Positions 48,301 to 60,905 of a stretch of 64,000 nucleotides of DNA are shown here, piece after piece. The translations under genes were made by a program, and so were the position numbers. The stretch is taken from positions 69,055,787-69,119,786 of the forward strand of contig NC_044282.2 in NCBI RefSeq assembly GCF_004027225.2, in the 5' to 3' direction. The notes under the pieces were generated by a model, which was given only the letters and a program-made list of their open reading frames with translations, had not been told where the DNA came from and searched no databases. This DNA is from Strigops habroptila (Eukaryota; Chordata; Aves; Psittaciformes; Psittacidae). How positions within the stretch are numbered: position 1 is the first letter of the stretch; the number at the start of each line of letters is the position of its first letter.

Positions 48301-51300
48301 ATGTGTGGGCTTATTGTTGCTATTGGAGCTGCTACTGGTGGTTTTTGTCTGGATAGTCCACCAATCTGATCCAATGGCAGGGCGTTCCGGCCAGCCAGTT
48401 TTCATTCCAGAGTCACCTCTTCACAAGGTTCAAAACTCTGAGACTGTTTCTGGCACCAGATCCACAAAGCAGGTGGTTGATAAGATTATTGGCTCAAGAA
48501 AATAGGAAATCTGTGGCTGGGCCAGCTATAAAAGGAAATTCTTTTCAATGATTTACAAATAAATGAACTTCAGTGCAGGCAGGATCAGCCCCTTGTGTAT
48601 GAAGTGTCTTTTTACTGTATATGGAGAGAGTAGAAAGATTTTTAAAACAAGAAACAACTTGAAACAGAATGAGGAGAGGGGGAAGCAAATTAACCCTTTT
48701 TTGACTTCTGGTACTTAACCTCAAGCAGCTTTTTAGTAGATCCCTGGGGGAGTTAGTTAGTCTGTAAAATGCTACAATTTACAAGTGGGTTTAACTACAA
48801 CATGTTGCTTTTCAACCACAGACAGACAGGAAAAGATCCAATTGACACCTGCTTCAGACAACAAATGGGACACAAAAGACAAAACTCATTTCAAAGGGTC
48901 TATTTGTTTGTCTCTTGTCATGGGTTAAACCAGGGGGCCACTATTTCAGGATGGATTCTGCTCCCATTCCAGTCAACGGAAGGAAAAAAAAGCCTATTTG
49001 TGCGAGTAAGGCAGAACTGGCCCTTGGTGAGGAAATGAGTTGGTTGTTACTGAAGCTTTACTGACAATTCTGTAGTGAGGATATAGTACTTCTGAAATGC
49101 TCGATTTGCAAGCCAGATGTTTGAAATATGAATATTCACACTTGCAGAACTTTAAACAGACCGATGAAAGTTTACTGAAAAACAATTGGGAATACAAGAA
49201 TTCTTTTTTTTTTTTTTTTTTAATAAGAATGCAAAGCACCACAGTGCCTTTTAAAAATAGGTTTTTATTTATTTGATTCGAGTCTAACTCAATTTAGAAA
49301 ATTCTTCCTGTCGAAAGCAATTTCTTCCTGTCTAAATCAATTGCTCTGTGTGTGTGTGTCAGAACAGAGAAAAATTGCTGAAATGATGCTTTTTAGAAAT
49401 TCAAACCAATGAGAAAAAAAGACAATATAAAAATTACTACCTCGTTGCCAGTAGTTTCATTAAGGGACATACAAGATACTGAAGCAAAAACTCCAAATCA
49501 TCAATATGCCTGAAGAAAACCTAAACACGTGCATGTCTTTGCTCTGTCTTGACCCAGGACTCGTGCTCCCTGGGTGCGGGTGAGGCCGTGAGCAGCTCGG
49601 CTGCAGCCCAGCCCTGCCTGCCCAAAGGAAAAGAAGAAGAGAAAAAGCCTGACATGAACATTTTGGCAGCTCTTTGTTCCAAAGAGAACAGAACTCTGTC
49701 TACTGCTTGCTGGCCTTTGATTTTTTTCTTTTCATGGATGTGGTGGTGGATGGGGTTTCCAAATCCCTGTCCCTGCCAAACAGCAAGCTAGATTTTGTCC
49801 TCGGATACCTGCCTTTAATCCCCTGGAGCTGCGCTGAGTTTGGTGCGCACATAAGCTTTTGCCTGTGTATTTAATCACTGAGGGGGTTGGGGTAGTTAGA
49901 GCCTGGGCTCCTATCTGCTGTTCAGGCCTTATGATTAACCTCAGAATCACTTTTTTTCTTCTTAAAGCCTTCAAACTTCAAGCTACGTGAATGTATTAAA
50001 TTAGTGGGATGTTTTTCAAGCTTGTTTTTCTAATGCTGACATATATAGAGGAAATAATGAAGTTAAAGAGGCTCCAAAGCAGAAGAGAAGCCTCAGTAGC
50101 TGCAGATTTTAACTCCCAGCTCCTTAACTCTGAGTACTTGCAGCCAGCGGTGCTCATGAGCCTGCCTCAAAGAAGCTTAAAAGCTGCATTTGGGAGTCTT
50201 GCCCATGGTGACATTTGCCATGCAGAGTACCCATAGTTTGGAGGGTACTTCAAATGGGAAACTAGACCATGTAGACAACCTATGAGCAACCCACACCACA
50301 ATATATTGTGTGTAACAGAGCACCAGTTCGAACGCATTCGTGCAAAGAAGGTGATGGTGCACAGGGCAGCGCTAACTCTGAATTTCCTGCCTTTTGTAGT
50401 GAGTACCACTCCCTCTCCAACAATGTTAAAATTCCATTAACAAATAATTTTGTGTTAAATGCTAGTTTTTAGCATGCATTTACTGGAATGCTTTAAATCT
50501 GATTTCTGTCTTTTTAACTCTAGATGGCTCCTTAAAGGACACAGGAGCTTTGTATCAGTTTAACTTCTAGGTTGAAACTGATATACTTAAATACTGTGAT
50601 GCAACTGCCCCCTCTCTGCAGGTAGAGATGATGCAAACATGAATTGTGTTCCAATCTGCAAGACTAATCTATACCAGTATAAAGCACTTTTTGCTGTTAA
50701 CCTCACCTTCATTAGGAGTTTTACTAATTTAACAGTTTCAATTACAAAAAAATCATATTAACTGAAATAGAGAGAAAATCTCTGTGTAAAAGTACTGGAT
50801 TGCATAGTCATTCCCAGCTAATAATACATTTTGAGATGTGTGTGAAACAGAAAGCTGCTGATTGTTGGTGCATTCGATGACAAGAACGTTAGCAATGGTT
50901 AAGTGTGCTAAGCCTGAACCCTGGCCCAGGAATCCTAAACTCACCTATGTTGTACAATTGCCTGATAAACCAATTTAAATCAGACAGCTTATGGCATCTT
51001 GGGGGAAAACAAATGTGTAAATGTTTAAATTGTTCTGTTCTGTCTCCTTCTTGTGATCATCAAAGCTGCAATATCTTTTCAAATGAGTTAAGTATGGCAG
51101 CTTTAATTCTGACTCTAGAGAACACATGGCAATCTTGAAAGCAGTTAGACTACAAGCAGTTCTGGTTCATGCAGTGCAGGGCTTATATCTGTAATGGCAT
51201 TTACTTATTTTAGATATCAGTACCAAATAAAATAGCTGATATGATCATTGAAGAAATAGAGGACTTGCAAGCATAACATGGAAAGGGATATGACACCTCT

Positions 51301-51501
51301 CCAGTCCACTAGCATTCTTTGACTTTCAGCAAAATCACAGAGGAAGCTTACTTGGCCTTATAGAAAGACTAGAAAGACTTTCTAGAGATCATTAAATGAA
51401 CTGAAGGATCATGGTTGAAAGGGCAAAATTCTACCACTGACCGAAAATCATTTAAGTAGTAAAAATAAATTAAAAAGGAGAGTAAAATAACACACACACA
51501 C

Positions 51502-51551
51502 ATATATATTATCTACACAAATATATATGTGTATGTGTAGATAATATATAT
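51502..51551. repeat. 18-bp perfect inverted repeat in TA-rich DNA
   Basis: 51502-51519 is the exact reverse complement of 51534-51551 (core TATTATCTACACA / TGTGTAGATAATA), with a 14-base TA/TG loop. It follows a short CA run. The centre of each arm is not simple sequence, so the match is more than a (TA)n effect. Confidence 0.9.
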
Positions 51552-54500
51552 AAAAACTGAGAAGTGATGTACTAAATTTGGCAGATAACACAAAATTGAT
51601 AAAGCTAAACCAAGCTGAAGGAAAATAGGAACAAACTCAGTTCCAACTAGACAATGCAACAATGAAGAAAGTCAGAGTAGACAAATGTAGCAGAAATGAT
51701 GTTGTAAAAGTACTTCCATGCATTGCTTGATGCTAAGGGAACCCCACTAACCTGTGTGGATGATCAACAGTTGCTTGGGGAGAAGTGCACAGAAGAATAA
51801 GCTGTGAAGGATGGGGAGAAAATAATGCTGAAGATTTTCTCTTGCTGTCATTTCAGTTTGTATTTTAAGTGATAACTCTATATCAAAATTAGAAACCAAT
51901 AGATGAAAAATTACACATGACAACCAGGGTCAGGGGAACTTTCTCATGTTAGAGAGGACCTGGAATGACCAAAATGAAGGAAGGGAGCAGACACACAAGT
52001 GGACAGACAAATGTCCAGTCAAATTAGCAACTGGTTTACACAAAAGGAAATGACCTCTTCCATATTATTGGACAGAGAGAATGCAGCATCATTAAATGAC
52101 ATCAGTTCTGAAAGCAAAAAGGATAAATAAATAATGCCTAGCACTGTCGAAATGCATAGCGGGATTCAGAAAGAAAAGCATTGAAACCAGAACCAAGAAT
52201 TTTTCCACAAATTTAGGCATTTTTATGAGACCAAAATCTCCACAGATAACATAACATTAGCAAAATCAGTGGTCTTCCATTTTCTTCCATCTAGTCCTTA
52301 ATGCAGACTGCTGCACTTTTTTCAGCAGATGTATGGATCCCTGTGCAGTTCCTGAGCCTACTCACAATGCATTTGCTTTTCTTAGCTGCCTGTTGCTGCC
52401 CCACAGATTCATAAACTGCAGGCTGAAAATCTCCTTTCCAAAGGATTTCAACCCTTGGAGCTCAGGACACAGTCATCTCAAGACCAATTAAAGAAACCAG
52501 CTAGTGATGGGAATGGAAAGATTCTCCATTGGACTTAATTATCTAGGGCAAGGAGAAAACATCCCTTTCATCCAGGCACTGCATAATTGTCTATTACAGG
52601 CTACAGTCTTGGCTTTAAAATGAGTGACAAAACTCATATTGAATTAAATGGAAGAAGGATTTGACCTGTGGTGGTTCAGACTTTTTGAAGCATCTGATTT
52701 GCCCATCATTGACAAAAACAACCTGGGAAAAATAGTTCAGTACTTGGACAATATAATCGCACACATATTTGATAAGCCTCTCTCCCGAAAAACCCCCAAC
52801 TACTAAACCAGACAAGAAACCTGGGCTGATTCTGCCTGTCTCCACAGTGTAGATGTACATTTATAAGAGAAAGTAAGTTTGCCTGTTGCTCAAGTGGAAG
52901 TCCAGGCCATACAGAGAAAATGAATTTTGTGTGTAATTTGGAGGTTTCCTTAGGCTCAGGAATGTGTGTGTTGATATATATATATTATTAAATAGAGGTA
53001 TAGGAAATCCAGGGATAATCAGCACTCAAAAGACCGGTCAAGGCTACCATTACAAATACAGAAACCAGGCAAAGAGACTCGTTACAGTCTGTGTTAGGCT
53101 GGCAAATTGGATTTTAAATTAAGTTTTAGCTAGAATGAGTTTCTAAAGTTATTTTTAGCCTCAACCATGTGAGAAGCACATGGTTCCAGAAATACATTCC
53201 CCTCAAGAATAAGTTAAAGGGGGTGGGGTGTGTGGAAGGAAACAACCTAAACAATTCATTTAAAGTTAATAACTGAGTTAAGAATTTTATAGCTTTGTTT
53301 TTGAAACATTTAGTGTTAAAGTGTGATTCACTTTCACAATAACGTGCATTCATACACCAACAGTGCATGGGACTGTAGAGTGATGGGAGGATTCAAATGG
53401 ACTTCTATTAGCCTATAGCATCCCTGGGTCCTGAGGGGGGGGGGATTATTTGCAAGAGCATTTTGGTGCAGCTGTGGTAGGCTCTGGCTCTGAAATGCCT
53501 CACAAAGGAACCTGCCTTTTCCTCTGCTTGTTCAGAGAGGGCTTTGGGAGAGTGAACCTGCATGATACCCTCCAGGAATCATTTTGGATAACTGTGTGCA
53601 AGGAAAAAAGTAAAGAAAAGAGCAGTTGTAATAATGCTCATACCTTTTCACCAAATACAAGGCAAGGGACTCACAGGATGCACTAAACATGTTTGGCCTG
53701 CTGGTAGAAGAGAGACCTGAGAAAGGATTTGTGAGACAGAAACCTAGTCTGTTTTCCCAGCTACATCAGCAGATCTTACAAAAAGGCAGTAGTTTCTCTA
53801 CAAACCTCCTCTCTCCTCTGGTTAGAGATAAAGGTGACAAAGGGCTTGTGCAATTAAAGAGTATCATGTCCTCAGTCTGCAAGCATTTTAGTTAGGAGAT
53901 GCTCCTTTGCTTTAGGGGTAAAAAGGAGCAGGGGGGAAGAGACATAAAGGGGGCTATGGGGCTTGTTTGTTCTGGATCATTCCCTGACCCAAGAGGTCAC
54001 AGGCCACTAGCTTGGGTGCTGCAGCTCCCTGGGTCTGCAGGTTGATGAGCAAATTCAATCCTGCTAGGAGAGCAGCAAAGCAGGACTTTGCTGATTCTGG
54101 AAGACAGAGGCATTTTGGTCATTATGTTACATTAACATAGGCACCAAATTGCTGTTGTGATGGTGTATTTGGCTCCCAAGTCTGGAGGGGACACTGAGGA
54201 GCCGCCATGGCCATCCATGGCCAACAGAGCCATGGAGCAAGGACAGCTGGACTTCTGGGCTGATGAAAAGACCTGGAGAACTTAGCTGGCCCTTCCAGTT
54301 TGGGAGCTTTATTATCTATTTTTGCAGTCCTGGATGGGAGGTGTAAAGGATTTTTGCTCGTTTTACATGACGGCTTTGTTACACTGGATTTTCTCTGGTA
54401 GATGATCCACCTAAAGGTTAAAATAAGTGCAGATCCTATGAAATGCAGAAAAGGGACTTCATTAGCTGAAATGGCAATGAGCTGCATTTTTTGCATGCTG

Positions 54501-57370
54501 GAGTCTGGGTTTCACCTCCCCACTGTACATGTCCGTGTGTGTATCTCTGACTACGGACTTGATTTTCTTAAACTCTACAGAGAAGTTTATCTTTGGTTAC
54601 TTCTACTGCGGACTACTGGCTTTGCCTCTTTTCAACCTACAGATCAAAGGCATTATGTAAAAACAGTGCAATTATGACTAAAATAAACACTTTAACCTCT
54701 GTTACTGTGATTTCATCCAGATTTTTTTTCCTAGGTTTATATTAACACTCATGTGACTCAATCAGCATTGGTAGCAATAAAATACACATGATAATCCCCT
54801 GCTGATCCGTACCCAGAAGACTTAAGTGGTGCAGCTTGTATTTTATTTCCTTTTTCTAGCCTCTGTCAAAAGTCCATGTCCTTATGAAATGTACATCTGA
54901 TACTTAAAAATCAAAAGAACAGCTAATTAATTACATCCCACCTCCTCGTATGGAAAATGGATCTAAACTAGCATTTAAAACACAATGTGTTTGCTTTAAA
55001 TAGCCAAACACTGAGGGACCAGAGAGATCTGTGGGGAATTTTTGGCACCGTATGAAGATTCTTTCAGCCCTCGAATCCCCCACCCTTGAATTCTGTGGTG
55101 GGTTAGTAGGGAAAGGATATAAAATTGTGGAATTTTTTTTAAAGGCTTTTCTCTTTGTTTTCTATTCTCCTTGGCTGTGCTCTTATATTTTAATACTGTA
55201 TAATAGTAAGGAACAAGGAGGGTCATTCAAAAATATTTTTTAATCTTTATTAAAACCAGAACTGCCTTTTGCTGCTGCCGGACCACATTTACCTACAAAG
55301 TCCTAAAAAGGCTGAAAGAACCGCAACCATAGCTTCTACTTAGGGGTTTTGAGGGGTGCCCACACAAGTCTGAATGACTACTGGCAGTGGAGAATGCCAG
55401 TCTCTCACTAAGCTTTTGCGTGGTGCTGACCACTTCAGTATCAAGGCATTTCCCAGGGGTCCAAAATTAGATACCAGCATTGCTCTTTTGCTTCTGAACA
55501 AAAAAGATGCTTTGCTTAGGCCTGAATTTTTCCACTCAGCCCCCCTTTCATTAAGGCGTATTTAACTTAAATTCACCATGATGGGACAGTAGGATGAATT
55601 TAAGGGTTTCGGTGAATGAGGAGAGGATCGCTCATGTATTAATAGCTATGAAGTGCCGCAACAGCAAGAGATGGGGTGAAAGCTTAGTCTCAGCTGTGAC
55701 GTGAGTTAGTTCTCTTGCCTCCAGGAGTACATGTACATTTGGCCTTTTTTATGGCTATATACATACCTCACTTTCAGACTTAATTTTACTGTTTGTACCA
55801 GAAAAAGGAATTCTAAAGGCCTGATGAAAGTTTATGAAAGGAATAAGAAGGGTATAGAGAATATGAGGGTTTAGAACAGAATTATACAGTTTAATAATTC
55901 AGAAGTATTAAGGCTGGCCCAGCCTATTCCAGTATGGGGCCTGGAGAGCTTATATTTGCTTTTCCTTCCTCCTGCATGCTGTACAATCCAAGCATCTATT
56001 GCCATTTGCACAAATCATCAATAAGCCCCAGATCACTGGCATTAATGGATTTCTTCCACCTCTGGAGAGTTCTATTTCTTGCCCAGTTTGTAAAGGATAA
56101 TGCACCACCCCCAACTTCCATGCCATGGACAAGATCTCAAATTTCTAATGAAAGAAGTCAAACTCACTGCTAATACTTATTGAGCCTAATCAGGTGATCA
56201 AGTGCCTTGCTTACTCACACGGGCACAGCTACTGGGAATTGTATTGCTGATATCATCTCATATATGATGCGGAACATAACACTGAGCTATTAGGAACACT
56301 ATATCAATTAGCTGTCATATTAAAAACAAGTAAACAAGAATTAAATGAATGTAAAAGTTAAAAATGGGTCATTTTAAAAGGAGGATGGTTAAAATGTTTT
56401 CATGCAAAAAGAAACGCAATATAAGAAGAATGGAGATTTGGCTTGGACAGTGCATTAAGATGTTTGGGCTTCTCAATTAGTATCTTTGATCTTGAAGAAA
56501 AAGACTTCTCAGAAGTGTAGGGAAAAAATCATCTAAAAGAGTAAAATGCCATGTTGAAATCACAGGAAATATTCTCATTAAAATGCATGTATCCTACCTC
56601 ACACTCTTTGATGTAGTTACAATGGAATAATTTTTTTCTCATAAAGAATGGGGAAAAAACAACTTCAGTAAATATTGTGTGCCCACCAGAATAAATGGAT
56701 CAGCAGTTTGTCATCCTGAATTATCTTGGGGAAAATATCCAGGAGAAATTACAGCAACATCACAGATAGGCAGACCAAGTATCTCAGACCAGTCAAAGTA
56801 TCTATTATTGCTTGTTTTTATCTTTCTCTAAAGGGAAGCTATGTTTGACCTCTAAGGAAGGTCAACAACTTAATTATTGTACTCAAGACAAAGCTACTCT
56901 GTGCACAGGAAATGAAAGCTAAAGAGAAGCAGTTTGAAAAGAAAGACGTTTTACTCTCTTAAATAAATGAGACCTGCAAAATTCAATATTGTTTTCACCC
57001 TGACCAAGTCTTCTGGCTAGATGCTAAATGATGTTCATCTGGTAAAGACAGGAAATCCAAGAGCCTTCCTGCCTTTGCAACACAGGAGTTGTAGCAGTGC
57101 AAAGCAGCTTGGAAGACAGTCAAAGAAAAACAGTCTGTACGGGGAAGGCTTTCACAGCCATACTTCCTTAGAAAGCTAAATCCACTTGCATGAGAAAATG
57201 AGCACCTTGAGGCATTTTGATTAAAAACCCCTCAATCACTTCTTGTGCTCGGACACTGCTCAGAAGAGAATAGCTCAGATTTTCTAGGAAGTTGCAATTG
57301 GAAGAACAAGGGATGGGCAAGAGCAGTTAGGCTCTGTGACGTGCCACCTTCTGAGAGAACAGAAGGTTCT

Positions 57371-57421
57371 AATATTGCAGTTAATATTGCAGTTAATATT
57401 GCAGTTAATATTGCAGTTAAT
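57371..57421. repeat. 12-bp tandem repeat, four exact copies
   Basis: AATATTGCAGTT occurs at 57371, 57383, 57395 and 57407, all identical, then AAT. Recent expansion is likely. Confidence 0.95.
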
Positions 57422-59269
57422 CCAGATAGTCCAAAACAGAGTGAAAAATGAAAAAGAACAAAAAGAAAGGATGTGTCACCATCACAAAATATAAGCACTG
57501 TGCTCTGGTACAGAGCTTTTAAACTAATGTTGCTTGGCCAGCTCGTACTTCAGGTTTTACTTTACTGTCATACACAGGAGCTGTGGGAGGTTTGTTTGAT
57601 CTTTGAGGTACTTTCAGTAAAAACACTGTGCTGTGATTTGAGTTTGACATAACTGGTGCTAATCAGGCCAGCAGGAAAGACAGGCTGTAGCTCTGGGAAA
57701 GCAAAGAAGGGTACAGCAGGAACATGGAACATTAGGGTAACAGAGGGAACTCAGCTTCACCAAAAAGTGCAGAAAAAGGATGTTGGAAAGGCACGAGTCT
57801 TTAACAAGGGTGGTCTGGCAAAGGGTGCAAATCACCAGCCACAAGCCTTTTCCAAAGAGGAAAATACACCATTTCCAGTGAATACTGCAAAGACTGCAGC
57901 CCTGAGTGAGGGAGGAAGTGACCACTTCACCATCTATCAGATGAATGTCCAGATTAGATGATTTTGGAGAGTTCCTAGGCAGATAGACATGAGCAAGTGT
58001 GTATGTGTGTGCTACCTCTTTCTAGAGCTGAACAGTACATTTTCTCAATATTTGTACCAAAGTTTGCACTGATAGGCCATGAGTAAGCACCTGCATAGAA
58101 ATGGCCTGATAGTCACCACGGCAGTGTTGCAGCTTCTCCTGTGGTTAATGGGAACTGTCAGCAGAGCACACTGTAGCAACCAGGTGGCTTCTGCTGAGCC
58201 CTCTGCTTGTGGACTGAAGACCATCCACCATTGCAGTGTGGCCTATTCCTATCCTATGGCACAACCAAGAATCTCCGCTCACTATCACTGCTACTTCTCT
58301 CTCTCCCCACTCCAGCCTACTCAGGCTTTTAGATACTCCCCCGGTGTTATATGGAGGAAGAAGGGAGGCCCAAGAGGGTAAGGAAATCCCTTTTGGCTCC
58401 CTATCTGTGATACATCCCCACCTTTGGGGCTGGCAGGTGCTCAGTTTTGGCAGCTTACCTGCTTGGTGATGACTCCATGGGATCACTTTTTCTAAGAGCA
58501 CCCCAGTGATTTACAGCTCATGTTGCATTTTCAGAAGTCACATAGAACTTAGGAGCCTGTATTAAAAATAATGCAAATGGCAAATCAGTAATGTAGTGAA
58601 CCTGTGGAAAAATCAATAGCAGTCATGCAATGCGAAGCTACCTTAATCCCCACTCACAAAGAAAATTACTTTAGCACAGGTAACCTTAATCCTGGCATTT
58701 CTTGCCATTTGAATACTTGACAAATTCTTTCTTACGTAAAAGGAAGAACAATATGAGAGGTTTATGAGCTTCAGAGTAATGTTTCCAATCCAACATCACC
58801 TTTTGTCCAACAGATCTTCAGCAATGTTTTGAATTCTCTGATTTCCACAGGGCCTCATTTCTTCACTTAAAATTGGCAGAGCTGCCCTAAAGTTAGACCT
58901 CTCGTCAGGTGATTGGTGTGATAACTGGCAATGCTCACAAATGCAGGATGTTCACTGCAGATGATAATGCATTTCAGAGAGAGAACCAACGAAGTTTCAA
59001 GCTCAAAATCAGGTATATTCTGCCATTTTCCAACTAGTGGGAAAAAAGGGCAAGATTGCCCCAAGCAGGCAAACTTTCACTGAAGCCTGTACAGTGTCTG
59101 AGAGCTGAATGGTCTGGCTAATGGGAATGACCCATTAGATTTAACACAAACAGATTTTAGACTGGCTGGGATTGGATTTAATCTGTCCCCATGTATGCAT
59201 TAACAAAGCCCACAGCCTGTATCTGGGCCAAGGCTTTCAGTCACTGCTTCCAGGACGTCAACTGTCATC

Positions 59270-59870
59270 TGTAATCTTTGTTCTCCAGTGTATGACCTTG
59301 CATTTTGCTGGTTTAAAACACATGTTCAGAGGAGTTGCATTTACCAAGTGGTGCAGTTTGCCTCACAGACTTGACCTGTCTTGTATATTTACCACTATGG
59401 CATATCTGCAACTCTTCCAGCAGCTAATTTATTTGTTTTTTCTTTCAAATCCTTGATAACAATAATGAATAGCCTGGAGGCAAGAACAAATCATTGCAGA
59501 ACCTTGATAAAAATATCCTCCTGATATCCTTCTATCAGTTTACTAATTTTATATCTGCTACATTTTGAGTAGTGACATTTTAAAACTGTTTCTTACTGTC
59601 ATTTTTATTATCAAAACTGTACTGACTGGTGTCATTTGTGTTGCTGTCTCTTTAAGTAGATGTTTGAATATATTGTTCATTTGATTTTCTTGCAGTCTCA
59701 GAACTGACGTCAGGTTAACTGGCCTATATTTACTTGGGGAGGCTGGAAGAAGGGGATCACCTCCTTCATCCTTCTAAAATAATGAAACATTTGTTCACTT
59801 CTAGCTCTCTGGAATTTTCTTGGTACCTTACGAAGGAAGGGGCTCCACAAGAAATGTTGATATAAAATAC
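59270..59870 (-). mobile_element. Ancient CR1 relic, older class than the other copies
   Basis: The plus strand reads as the complement of a diverged sauropsid-type CR1 ORF2. Recognisable words include TATGACCTTGCATTTTGCTG, then TTTAAAACACATG, later GACGTCAGGTTAACTGGCCT with ATATTTACTTGGGG after it, and finally CTCTCTGGAATTTTC. These match, from memory, the antisense of old CR1 copies in turtles and crocodiles. No long frame survives. It lacks the 3' terminal octamers, so it is an internal fragment. Confidence 0.72.
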
Positions 59871-59880
59871 AGACTGCTAT

Positions 59881-59946
59881 AAGCATGAGAAAAAAAATCA
59901 TCCTTGAAGCTTGAAGCATGAGAAAAAAAATCATCCTTGAGGCTTG
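59881..59946. repeat. 33-bp direct tandem duplication
   Basis: 59881-59913 and 59914-59946 are the same 33 bases (AAGCATGAGAAAAAAAATCA onward) with one difference near the end. It directly abuts the ancient CR1 relic. Confidence 0.93.
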
Positions 59947-60823
59947 GAAACAGCATTGTAACACTTGATTTCAATCAGATCAGTATGGAAATGGATGATA
60001 TTTGCTTCTGTGGATTAGTAACCTGTCCTGGTTTTGATTCTGATGTATTCAGCTCCCTTAGAACTACATTCAGTTTCTACAATTCATGTCCATCTAAAAT
60101 CTCCAATGTGAGATTACTGAGTTGAGTCGACTCTAGCAGCAGCATACTGTGGCCTCACCAAGCCCTGCCTGGCTTCCACCTGCTGCAGTAAATTCCCTGT
60201 GTTCATGCTAAACTGCTGCCTGGCTTGCACATACAACACCACTGGCGTGAACTGCAGGACTTTTTCAGGCCTCCCTAAGTAGGCAGTTTTACCTGGTTTT
60301 GAGTTTCATTAAGAAAGCTTTGCTTCAGCTTCAACCACTTTTAAGGGTAACAGGGCATCACCCGACCAGTTAAAAATGGAAATAACTATTCATCCTTCAG
60401 GAGAACATCACTGCATCACTAGGAGACAGTCTTTGACAGTAGAGAGGGATGGCCTTCAGCTTTTCCCTACCACAGTAAATGAATTATCTCCTCCTTCACA
60501 CTCCTGTATTTTGAGGCTGTGCACACATGGAGCCATTTTGATGGGACAGTAGAGTCGCACTGAAGTCACAGAGTGCTCTCTGACGACCTGACAGATAAAC
60601 AGATGGCAAAGAAAGAGAGTTCCTAGGCACCGAGGAGCAGCAGTCATAAACATACCTCTAAGGAATAGTGTGAAGTATGCCCTGAATACATACAGCTATG
60701 TCCAGTTGACATTTCTCCTATGTACACTGGGGAGAAATTTATTCTAATGAAAACTCTGTCTTTGACACTAAACCCATCTGAAATCAGATCCTTAACTCTG
60801 GAGGGAAAAGGGTACTTAAACAT

Positions 60824-60905
60824 TATAGAATCATAGAATGGTTTGGGTTGGAAGGGACCTTAAAGATCATCAAGTTCCGATCTTCCCTACCATGGGCAGG
60901 GACAC
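60824..60905 (-). mobile_element. CR1 LINE 3' terminal scrap
   Basis: TATAGAATCATAGAATGGTT, then GGGTTGGAAGGGACCTTAAA and CATGGGCAGGGACAC. This is the complement of the CR1 3' end, only about 80 bases long. Confidence 0.92.

Larger units (their letters stand above)
45353..59269. other. Gene-poor intergenic DNA
   Basis: About 14 kb with no supported exon, RNA gene or LINE. It contains a TA-rich hairpin (51502-51551), a T run at 49205-49222, a G run near 53430-53442, a 12-bp tandem (57371-57421) and a possible palindromic relic near 48946-49022. In mammals the neighbour in this direction is SPTLC3. I looked for exons encoding a pyridoxal-phosphate transferase on the minus strand and saw none. 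Confidence 0.6.

Noticed and set aside
48919..48945. GGGTTAAACC word resembling the end of an avian LTR
   Set aside because: Only about 15 bases match, with no partner LTR, target-site duplication or internal sequence.
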